Shown: piece after piece, positions 1 through 5,502 of the stretch
Layout: the number at the start of each line of letters is the position of its first letter
How positions within the stretch are numbered: the stretch's first letter is position 1
Source of the DNA: Candidatus Sediminicultor secundus
Lineage (GTDB): Bacteria > Atribacterota > JS1 > SB-45 > 34-128
DNA: 5,560 nt
Direction: 5' to 3'
Assembly: GCA_002849045.2 (NCBI GenBank)
Contig: NCRO01000185.1
Span: forward strand, 1-5,560
Notes under the pieces: generated by a model
What the model was told of the DNA's origin: nothing
Seen by the model: only the letters and a program-made list of their open reading frames with translations
Database searches by the model: none
Position numbers and translations under genes: made by a program

Positions 1-20
1 CTTTTCTTACCTCCGTCAGC

Positions 21-53
21 TCGTCGGCTGCGTCAGATGTGTATAAGAGCCAC
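21..53 (+). other. Residual Illumina Nextera/Tn5 adapter (artefact)
   Basis: Bases 21-34 match the Nextera read-1 adapter head TCGTCGGCAGCGTC with one mismatch, a T at 29. Bases 35-49 match AGATGTGTATAAGAG, the first 15 bases of the Tn5 mosaic end, and the mosaic end then degrades at 50-53. The order (adapter head, mosaic end, then insert) is that of a tagmentation read. These bases, and probably the 20 before them, are therefore library sequence and not genome. The ATG at 37 lies inside the mosaic end and cannot be a biological start. Confidence 0.93.
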
Positions 54-1467
54 ATTTATAGACCCGTTTCTTTTATTTGACAGTGACAAGAAAGTGTATC
101 AAGAAATGCATAAGGAAATTTTGAAATATTTAACTTTTTTACGTGATCGATCATTTTCAAAAGGAAGAGTGCCTGATGGATTATTACGAAGTTGGTATTG
201 TTTTCCTGAGGTTAAACAAACATGGCTTGGGTATAGTGAAATTGGTAATAAGGGTAGAGGTCCAGGTATGGAATTTGCACGAGCTCTTGATAACAACTTA
301 AATGGAGTATTTTCAAATTTTGATGATAACAAGATTTCTCGCAGTTCACATCTTGAAAAACTTTGTTTGATTAAGGAGAATACAGGTCGAGATAATATCA
401 GCGATTTTGTCACCAATTTAATTAAAGGATATTTACTTGAATATACTCATAATTTTGCTCAGAAAAGTATAGATAAATCTTTTCTTCGAGAGTTTGCTGT
501 AAGACATGTAAGATTTAACTATAAAACATTTTCATGGAATACTGAAAGATTTGTACTTCCAGCGTGGAGAGTTTCTAAAGACAAGATGGATTATGTTTTA
601 TTGACACCCAAAGACTTACTAACGAAAGATGATATATGGATAAATAAAACTGGTTTAATTGAACGTTTTAATAATATTGTTTCTACTGTTTCTAATGAAG
701 AATTAAGGTCTAAGTTAAATTACTATTTTTTACAATCATTGCCAAAGCCGGAATATACAAAAAAAGGCAAAGAAAAAGCGCCCAATAAAAAGGATATTGC
801 AGCGGCTGTTAATGCGGTAATAAAAGAATATCCTGAATTTTTGGATTATTATATTAAATACAAAGAAGATCATGGAGAAGAAGCAAAATCGGTAAGCAAA
901 GAACATGTAGAAGAAGTATATACTCTTTTTGTTGATGAGCTTTCAAAATTTATAAATCAGTTATCTCAGAAAACAAAATTTTATGAAAAGTATGGTGATA
1001 CTTTAGAAGAAAGTTATGAGCGTGTTTCGTTTTTAAAGAATGTTATTGAAAATAAAGACGGCTATCGTATTTTTTATATTAAAGGAAAACCCATTAAGCG
1101 TGAGTCAGACATTCATATTATGTTTAGATTGACTTGGTTTGCAAGCCCGTCAGCCGTGTCGAGAGAGTCAAACGAAGGTCGTGGCCCGGTTGATTTTGTA
1201 ATATCTAAAGGTGCTTCTGATAAAACCTTGGTTGAATTCAAATTGGCTTCAAATACAAAACTTGCACAGAATTTAGCCAATCAAGTAGAGATATATAAGA
1301 AAGCGCATGATACAGAAAAAACGATAAAGGCTATTTTGTTTTTTTCAGAAAAAGAAGAGAAAAAGGTAAAAAGAATCTTAGAAAATTTGGATATCTTGAA
1401 TGAAAAATATGTTGTACTTATCGATGCTAGAAAAGATAACAAAATATCTGCCTCAATGGTAAAATAA
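52..1467 (+). CDS. 5'-truncated PD-(D/E)xK nuclease-domain protein, unnamed family
   Basis: Predicted nuclease; a DNA-cleaving defence role is inferred. The frame is open from the window start, but everything before about base 52 is adapter, so the true N-terminus is missing. Residue numbers below count from the in-frame ATG at 37. The C-terminal 120 residues hold the PD-(D/E)xK signature: E356 in RESDIH, D386 in GPVDF, E400-x-K402 in VEFKLA, and Q416-x-x-x-Y420 (QVEIY), the QxxxY motif seen in RecB-like nucleases. The N-terminal part has the conserved-looking blocks DPFLLF, FPEVKQTWLGY, GRGPG and G117-R-D-N-I-S-D123, followed by a long charged helical middle of about residues 210-345. I cannot name a Pfam family for the N-terminal region. 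No methyltransferase or specificity subunit is visible. The next intact reading frame is a GmrSD restriction gene, which fits a defence island. The gene ends at TAA 1465-1467 with no clear terminator after it. Confidence 0.85.
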   Translation, partial: TFIDPFLLFDSDKKVYQEMHKEILKYLTFLRDRSFSKGRVPDGLLRSWYCFPEVKQTWLGYSEIGNKGRGPGMEFARALDNNLNGVFSNFDDNKISRSSHLEKLCLIKENTGRDNISDFVTNLIKGYLLEYTHNFAQKSIDKSFLREFAVRHVRFNYKTFSWNTERFVLPAWRVSKDKMDYVLLTPKDLLTKDDIWINKTGLIERFNNIVSTVSNEELRSKLNYYFLQSLPKPEYTKKGKEKAPNKKDIAAAVNAVIKEYPEFLDYYIKYKEDHGEEAKSVSKEHVEEVYTLFVDELSKFINQLSQKTKFYEKYGDTLEESYERVSFLKNVIENKDGYRIFYIKGKPIKRESDIHIMFRLTWFASPSAVSRESNEGRGPVDFVISKGASDKTLVEFKLASNTKLAQNLANQVEIYKKAHDTEKTIKAILFFSEKEEKKVKRILENLDILNEKYVVLIDARKDNKISASMVK

Positions 1468-1486
1468 TGGGCTTTTTGAAATAGAT

Positions 1487-1510
1487 AATAAGGACAGACA
1501 CCCATTTTCT
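1487..1510 (+). repeat. REP-like repeat, copy 1
   Basis: The core GGACAGACACCCATTTTC lies 20 bases after the nuclease gene. It aligns without gaps to bases 4470-4493 at 19 of 24 positions, and all five differences are transitions. The GACACC core resembles REP-type sequences associated with RAYT transposases in low-GC Gram-positives, which is a recollection of family style and not a search result. A probable RAYT remnant begins about 45 bases downstream. It has no good hairpin of its own. Confidence 0.6.
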
Positions 1511-1556
1511 TAGATAAATAACATTTTACTTTTAAATTAGAGAAATAGGGGAGGGG

Positions 1557-1691
1557 TGCCAGGTCAATAATCCAGTAACTTTTAGCGGAAAACCTATAAG
1601 CTCTGAGGAGTTTCTTAACCAGATGGTTGAGACTTTAGGCATTATTATAGATAGACATCCTAAAGGAAGACCTCGTAAAATGGAAATCTAA
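1557..1691 (+). pseudogene. C-terminal remnant of a probable REP-associated (Y1/RAYT) transposase
   Basis: This frame (open from about 1536, stop TAA 1689-1691) reads GCQVNNPVTFSGKPISSEEF, then LNQMVETLGIIIDRH and PKGRPRK just before the end. A 'gs.eFv..me...gr' segment ending in a basic GRPRK tail is typical of the C-terminus of IS200-like RAYT transposases. The catalytic parts (HUH motif, tyrosine) are absent and there is no start codon or ribosome binding site, so only the last ~45 codons remain. A REP-like repeat lies just upstream, as expected for a decayed RAYT locus. The assignment rests on a short tail only, and the match could be fortuitous. Confidence 0.55.
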
Positions 1692-1789
1692 ACTATAAAA
1701 ATAATAGGATGTGTTTAGGATGAGATTTAAAAAATTAACCACCGACATAAATGATTTCTATTACTTTAGATAATTTCAAATAATAAACT

Positions 1790-1795
1790 AGGAGG
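1790..1795 (+). promoter_or_regulatory. Ribosome binding site of the GmrSD gene
   Basis: A perfect AGGAGG lies five bases before ATG 1801. It fixes the start of the restriction gene and shows that the N-terminal fragment is a genuine, once well-translated gene start. Confidence 0.88.
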
Positions 1796-1800
1796 ATATT

Positions 1801-1980
1801 ATGTCATTTATTGATGCAAATGAAATAAGTTTACAAACATTTTTAAATAAACCAGCGGAAGTCTTTAAGCTACCTTTGTATCAAAGGCCTTATGCGTGGA
1901 CTAAAGACCAGTGGACAGATTTATTAGAAGATGTTCTTTCGTTAACAGAAAATGATATTCATTTTTTGGAGCTATCGTAG
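1801..1980 (+). CDS. GmrSD N-terminal fragment (start of DUF262)
   Basis: The 59-codon frame starts at ATG 1801 behind AGGAGG and ends at TAG 1978-1980. It reads MSFIDANEISLQTFL and then the DUF262 hallmark LPLYQRPYAW at residues 24-33, but stops before the essential DGQQR motif, so alone it cannot be an active enzyme. The natural continuation (GAIVVVP, then FYVIDGQQRL) lies in the -1 frame from base 1968. The last four sense codons read here (GAG CTA TCG after TTG) are out-of-frame sequence. Confidence 0.8.
   Translation: MSFIDANEISLQTFLNKPAEVFKLPLYQRPYAWTKDQWTDLLEDVLSLTENDIHFLELS
1962..1968 (+). other. T6G slippery heptamer at the first GmrSD frame break
   Basis: The sequence CAT TTT TTG contains T_TTT_TTG, an X_XXY_YYZ heptamer in the reading phase used by -1 programmed frameshifting. 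A one-base slip back continues as HFL-GAIVVVP, a typical DUF262 sequence, while the zero frame stops three sense codons later. No upstream Shine-Dalgarno-like stimulator is present. A possible weak downstream stem pairs AGTAG with CTACT across about 15 bases. A one-base deletion by error or mutation explains it equally well. Confidence 0.5.
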
Positions 1981-4028
1981 TAGTACCTACCCGGGAACCT
2001 ACTCAAGGATTAAAATCATTTTATGTTATTGATGGCCAACAAAGGTTGGCTACAATATTAATTTGGCTTTCTGCAATAAGAGATAGAATAAAAGATAAAA
2101 ATAAAGGATTGGTAAAGCATATAAATAAAAATTTCTTATTTTCTGATACATTTTGGGGAAATAAATCGATTACTTATCCAAAATTCGAATTAGGGGAATA
2201 TGATAATAAACATTTAAAAAATATATTAGAAGGAAACATCAAAGGAGAAGGCCACCTTATAGATGAATGCTATAGTTTCTTTAAAAATGCAAAATTTCCG
2301 GATGATATTTGGCAAATAATTATAAATAATATTTTTGTTGTTTATATAAATGCATTTAATTATTTTAATGCATTTAAATTATTTGAAACTTTAAATGATA
2401 GAGGATTAGAACTTTCGGCTGCAGATTTAATTAAGAACTATATATTGATGAATACATCTACAAATAAAGATATCTTTAATAATTGTATCTATGAATGGGA
2501 GGAAATGTATCAAAAAATAAGAGATAAAAGTCCAGTTAAATTTATTCGGCGATATATGCTGGCAAATTATAAAGGAAAATTTTCTGAAAGTAATCTATAT
2601 AAACATGTAAGAAGCCGGTTGGAAAATAATATTCCTGATCAATATTTACACTTTGCTAAAGAATTAAATTTTAGTTCCTCAATATATAAAAAGATCTTCG
2701 ATAGCTCTTTTAATGATTATAAAATTAACAAAAAATTGGATGAGTTAAAAATAGTTGAAGTGTCTCCAAGCTTTACATTGCTGATTAAAATTATGCCTCT
2801 TTATGAAGAAAATAAAATATCCAGAGATGATACTTTAAAGATTTTGAAATTGATTGAGACCTTTCATATTAGATGGGGTATTTGTGGCCAATCAACTGGT
2901 AGATTAGACCAGATATACAATGAAATTTGTGATGGATTAAACCAGAAAAGTTCCGAAGAACATTTTAAATATATTGAGGGAAAATTATCTCGTTATGTTA
3001 AAGAGAATGTTGATGATGAAATATTTAAGCGCAATTTTGCCTCAAGGAATTTTAAACCTGGGGAACAACGGACAAAATATATTTTATGGAAACTATTTGA
3101 CCCTACCGGCGAAACAATATTGGATATTAATGAAATTGAAACAGAACATATCATGCCTCAAACAATAAGTGAACAATGGATAGATTGTTTGCAAAATCAA
3201 ACTGGAAAAGATAAGAATCAAATAATGGCGTTACATGGAGAGGTGCTTAATAATATCGGAAATTTAACTATCATTAAAGGAGCTTGGAACAGAAGCATGT
3301 CAAATCGTATGTTTTTGCAGAAAAAAATTGATTATAGAAAATCTAATCTTCCTATAAACGAAGAATTAAAAGATAAAGAAAAATGGGTTTTTGACGATAT
3401 TGAAAGTAGAAGTAAAGATTTTTCAGAGAAAGCAGTTAAAATTTGGAAATGGGAAGGAAAACCAATAATAGAACCAATTATAGAAAAAGTAAAAGTTGGG
3501 AAAGAACGTAAGGAATTTTGGAAAGGTCTGCTAAAACTCAGCAATGAAAAGACATGGCGCCATTCAAATTGTAAACCGAGCGAAAACAGCAGTACCAGTG
3601 GAGGATCGGGTATTGGTGGGATAGCTTATTATTACACGATAGCTTTAAAATATGGAGCGATAGGAGTTTATATCAATAGAGGAGATAAAAAAGAAAATAA
3701 CTTTATTTTTGAAGTGTTGTTAAAAAACAAAAAAGCCATTGAAGAATTATTAAATGATACTTTAATATGGGATAATTCTCCGAACACAAGATCATGCTTT
3801 ATTTTTAAAAAATATGAATATGGTGGATTAAGTAGTAAAGAATATTGGATAAAGCTTCAAAATGATATGGTGAATGGAATGGTTAAACTGACTGAAGCGA
3901 TTGATAAATATTTAGATAAAATTGCAATTGAAAATAAAGAGTATAAAAAATTAATAGAAGATAAAAATAGAATAGCCAAAGGATATGTATTAAGATTAGA
4001 TTTTTTGGAAAAGTTTATTAGAACGTAG
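1968..4028 (+). CDS. GmrSD main fragment: DUF262 (rest), DUF1524, first DUF4268
   Basis: This frame continues the DUF262 domain from GGA 1968 and carries DGQQR (2031-2045), FETLNDRGLELSAADLIKNY (from 2382), the DUF1524 nuclease motif EHIMPQ (3144-3161), GNLTII (3258 on) and the first DUF4268 from RKEFWKGLL (3507). It ends at TAG 4026-4028. The only start-like codon near its 5' end, TTG 2046, falls within the DGQQRL motif and has no ribosome binding site, so I treat it as not a real start; translation must come from the upstream frame. The last eight codons (LEKFIRT and stop) are out of frame: homology to the second DUF4268 resumes in the +1 frame at FWKSLL (4003). Confidence 0.82.
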   Translation, partial: GAIVVVPTREPTQGLKSFYVIDGQQRLATILIWLSAIRDRIKDKNKGLVKHINKNFLFSDTFWGNKSITYPKFELGEYDNKHLKNILEGNIKGEGHLIDECYSFFKNAKFPDDIWQIIINNIFVVYINAFNYFNAFKLFETLNDRGLELSAADLIKNYILMNTSTNKDIFNNCIYEWEEMYQKIRDKSPVKFIRRYMLANYKGKFSESNLYKHVRSRLENNIPDQYLHFAKELNFSSSIYKKIFDSSFNDYKINKKLDELKIVEVSPSFTLLIKIMPLYEENKISRDDTLKILKLIETFHIRWGICGQSTGRLDQIYNEICDGLNQKSSEEHFKYIEGKLSRYVKENVDDEIFKRNFASRNFKPGEQRTKYILWKLFDPTGETILDINEIETEHIMPQTISEQWIDCLQNQTGKDKNQIMALHGEVLNNIGNLTIIKGAWNRSMSNRMFLQKKIDYRKSNLPINEELKDKEKWVFDDIESRSKDFSEKAVKIWKWEGKPIIEPIIEKVKVGKERKEFWKGLLKLSNEKTWRHSNCKPSENSSTSGGSGIGGIAYYYTIALKYGAIGVYINRGDKKENNFIFEVLLKNKKAIEELLNDTLIWDNSPNTRSCFIFKKYEYGGLSSKEYWIKLQNDMVNGMVKLTEAIDKYLDKIAIENKEYKKLIEDKNRIAKGYVLRLDFLEKFIRT
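4001..4006 (+). other. T6 tract at the second GmrSD frame break
   Basis: In-frame RLDF runs to the T tract, and the homologous sequence resumes one base later as FWKSLLERRKN. Removing one T gives RLDFWKSLL, which lines up with RKEFWKGLL, the start of the first DUF4268 copy. The decamer ATTTTTTGGA (4000-4009) is identical to that at 1961-1970, but the correction required here is the opposite one (+1 reading, one T too many). Confidence 0.75.
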
Positions 4029-4035
4029 AAAAAAT

Positions 4036-4425
4036 ATGACAGATGTTTATGAAGATATATTTCCCAGTACTTATAATTTTATTGGAAAAGAAGCTTGGAA
4101 GAGCGGGCTATATTTTTATTTTACAATTACTAATAATTTTGGTCAAGTCAAGTTATATGTCGATAGAGGGAAAGATAAAAAGGAAGAGAACAAGAAGATA
4201 TTTGATAGTTTATTTGAACATAAAAAAGAAATAGAGGAAATTTTTAGGGAAGAATTAAGCTGGGAAAGGAAGGATGGCCAAATCTTTTCTGAAATACGTA
4301 AAAGATATAATTTTTCTTCTCTTAACGATAGAACAACATGGAGCGAGATACAGGAAAAAATGATTGAAGGGATGGTTAAATTAGAGGAAGCTTTCAGAAA
4401 ATATATTAGTGAATTAGATATTTAA
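4036..4425 (+). CDS. Second DUF4268 domain, detached by frameshift
   Basis: The 129-codon frame from ATG 4036 ends at TAA 4423-4425. The residues line up with the first DUF4268 copy: SGLYFYFTITNNFG with IAYYYTIALKYG, VKLYVDRG with IGVYINRG, IFDSLFEHKKEIEEI with IFEVLLKNKKAIEEL, ELSWER with TLIWDN, and MIEGMVKLEEAFRKYI with MVNGMVKLTEAIDKYL. The ATG has no Shine-Dalgarno, and the frame is meaningful upstream of it (FWKSLLERRKN from 4003). It is therefore the tail of the restriction protein and not a separate gene. Restart by coupling to the TAG seven bases upstream is possible but would lose the FW motif. DUF4268 is common on restriction-type proteins; its exact role is not established to my knowledge. 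Confidence 0.8.
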   Translation: MTDVYEDIFPSTYNFIGKEAWKSGLYFYFTITNNFGQVKLYVDRGKDKKEENKKIFDSLFEHKKEIEEIFREELSWERKDGQIFSEIRKRYNFSSLNDRTTWSEIQEKMIEGMVKLEEAFRKYISELDI

Positions 4426-4468
4426 TATATAAAAATTTAAGGAAATGAAATAATTCTTTATATAAAAT

Positions 4469-4494
4469 AAATAGGAATAGACACCTATTTTTTT
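4469..4494 (+). terminator. Weak hairpin plus T run after the GmrSD gene
   Basis: AAATAGG (4469-4475) pairs perfectly with CCTATTT (4484-4490) across an eight-base loop, and the T run extends to 4494. The stem is short, with only two G-C pairs, so termination would be weak. It sits about 45 bases after the last restriction-gene stop, where a terminator is expected. It overlaps the REP-like repeat, so the hairpin may belong to the repeat. Confidence 0.4.
4470..4493 (+). repeat. REP-like repeat, copy 2
   Basis: AATAGGAATAGACACCTATT followed by T bases matches copy 1 (1487-1510) at 19 of 24 positions, in the same orientation. The two copies lie on either side of the restriction gene, about 290 bases before its start and 45 bases after its end. 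Unlike copy 1, its arms form a perfect seven-base palindrome. Confidence 0.6.
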
Positions 4495-4565
4495 ACAATA
4501 AAAAGAGGTAGAGGTAAAAATTTACGGATAAGATATTTTGTGAATATGATAAAGAAACAGAAACT

Positions 4566-4946
4566 ATGTATCGTTGGAAAACTATAGTAGACAATGCGCC
4601 ATTAGAGATATATATAAATAAGTGGCGTGTTCCCAATCCCTGTCCGTCCTATATTTCCGTAGAAATTTTTGATTTGCCTGAATATCCCCAATCCATTAAT
4701 TATTTATACCAAGAAGAAATCCATGCAAATCCGGAATTATACAATAATTCTATTACTGCTAGGGTCACTTTCAATAAAGATCGCACACTGACAGCCAAGT
4801 ACAAAACCGATCTAAACGATGATGTACGCGAAACTGGTGATATATTTATTCCTAAAACATTGTTGGGTACATTGCCTCCAAAACGATTGGTTATCGTGAT
4901 TAATTGGGAAAAGGAAAATTGGAGCTATCACAATTCCACACATTAA
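4566..4946 (+). CDS. Hypothetical protein, start uncertain
   Basis: The 126-codon frame reads MYRWKTIVDNAPLEIYINKW, then RVPNPCPSYISVEIFDLPEY, and ends WSYHNSTH. I do not recognise the family. It is a mainly beta-type, soluble, aromatic- and proline-containing sequence without signal peptide or membrane segment. It looks less AT-rich than its neighbours, which supports real coding. The ATG at 4566 has no ribosome binding site. The same frame is open back to 4518 and reads FTDKIFCEYDKETET, plausibly coding. A GAGGT at 4511-4515 sits at ideal distance from base 4521, where no start codon exists. The gene may be broken at its start, and an open -1 frame (4904-5068) hints at a lost continuation of its C-terminus. 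It follows the restriction gene on the same strand. Confidence 0.6.
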   Translation: MYRWKTIVDNAPLEIYINKWRVPNPCPSYISVEIFDLPEYPQSINYLYQEEIHANPELYNNSITARVTFNKDRTLTAKYKTDLNDDVRETGDIFIPKTLLGTLPPKRLVIVINWEKENWSYHNSTH

Positions 4947-5114
4947 GTATTTTAAAGATATATAGTTTAACGAGTAAAGAGATAATTGATAAGTTTCGAA
5001 GTTTAATACTAACTGATGTATTAAATATAAAATATAAGGAAGATAACTTCATAATTAAATCGAGTATGTAGATTGATAAAAACGTGAAATTGTGAATCCC
5101 AGAAGTATTAAAAA

Positions 5115-5120
5115 AAGGAG
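5115..5120 (+). promoter_or_regulatory. Ribosome binding site selecting GTG 5128
   Basis: AAGGAG, within a longer AAAAAAAGGAGA, lies seven bases before GTG 5128. This strongly favours that start over the in-frame GTG at 5092, which has no comparable site and would place this AAGGAG inside the coding region. Confidence 0.75.
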
Positions 5121-5127
5121 ATATACT

Positions 5128-5502
5128 GTGAAAGAAAATGGAATATATGATCCTTCAGGCTGTTCGTTACCTGCTTTGAAGATTAAAAAAAGAAAATTCC
5201 GTAAAAATATAGAAAATGACTCCACAGTAAAAAATTTAATTGAATCAAAATTGTTGCTCGATTTAGAGTTTAACTCCTTATATCTTAATATCTTTAATAA
5301 GAGTAATGAAATAAATGATTTATTTAAAATATTAAGCCTTAACAAAAAGAAGAAAATCTGGGAAGCTCTATTTTCAATAGGAAAAGAAAAAAAATTTTCT
5401 AGTGCGTTTCTTGATATGTGTACAGAATTGGTAACATTTATCAGTAAAATACCTGACACCCAAAATCGTAAAAAAAGAAACAACAGAAGATTTGAATTCT
5501 AG
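5128..5502 (+). CDS. Small basic hypothetical protein, probably frameshifted near its C-terminus
   Basis: The GTG start at 5128 is chosen from its AAGGAG site and gives 124 residues to TAG 5500-5502. I do not recognise the family. The N-terminus is VKENGIYDPSGCSLPALKIK followed by a lysine/arginine-rich stretch. The middle is amphipathic and helical (LFKILSLNKKKKIWEALFSI, then FSSAFLDMCTELVTFISKI). No signal peptide or membrane segment is evident on this strand. The last dozen residues (RKKRNNRRFEF) follow an A7 tract at 5470-5476, and reading one base later opens a better-looking frame that runs past the window end. The C-terminus may therefore be an indel artefact. Confidence 0.6.
   Translation: MKENGIYDPSGCSLPALKIKKRKFRKNIENDSTVKNLIESKLLLDLEFNSLYLNIFNKSNEINDLFKILSLNKKKKIWEALFSIGKEKKFSSAFLDMCTELVTFISKIPDTQNRKKRNNRRFEF

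Larger units (their letters stand above)
1801..4425 (+). pseudogene. GmrSD-type type IV restriction enzyme with two DUF4268 domains, split by two frameshifts
   Basis: Modification-dependent restriction enzyme of the GmrSD family; characterised members cut DNA with glucosylated hydroxymethylcytosine, as in T-even phages. Target specificity here is unknown. Joining the frames by -1 at 1968 and +1 at about 4002 gives roughly 874 residues. DUF262 (GmrS-like, nucleotide-dependent) covers about 1-220, with YQRPYAW at 27-33, DGQQR at 78-82 and FETLNDRG ending at G202. DUF1524 (GmrD-like HNH-type nuclease) lies around 380-520, with E449-H450-I-M-P-Q454, NNIGNLT at 484-490 and the N-rich helix WNRSMSNR near 497-503. 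DUF4268 copy 1 spans about 567-705 and copy 2 about 732-870. All active-site motifs are intact; only the frame is broken. It may be a decaying gene, contain sequencing indels, or be recoded. It lies between two REP-like repeats. Confidence 0.85.

Noticed and set aside
99..416. Minus-strand 105-codon open frame
   Set aside because: It lies opposite the strongly coding nuclease gene and has no recognisable motif or ribosome binding site.
1720..1773. 17-residue frame MRFKKLTTDINDFYYFR upstream of the GmrSD gene
   Set aside because: Has an ATG but only a weak ribosome binding site, and is too short to distinguish from chance; no leader-type signal such as repeated codons or a terminator.
1736..1774. 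Possible promoter before the GmrSD gene with GATAAT at 1769-1774
   Set aside because: The -10-like box is good, but the best -35 candidate (CCGACA at 1742-1747) is about 21 bases away, and AT-rich DNA gives such boxes often.
2974..3168. 64-codon + frame inside the restriction gene
   Set aside because: Shadow frame within the conserved DUF1524 region, which is clearly coded in the other frame.
4018..4038. Translational coupling (TAG 4026, ATG 4036) producing a separate DUF4268 subunit
   Set aside because: No Shine-Dalgarno, and the homologous FWKSLLERRKN lies upstream of the ATG in the same frame, so a frameshift explains the data better.
5055..5483. Minus-strand 142-codon frame, very hydrophobic, resembling a membrane protein
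   Set aside because: Phe/Leu/Ile richness is expected on the complement of a lysine-rich AT-rich gene. The + strand has a strong AAGGAG and GTG start here.
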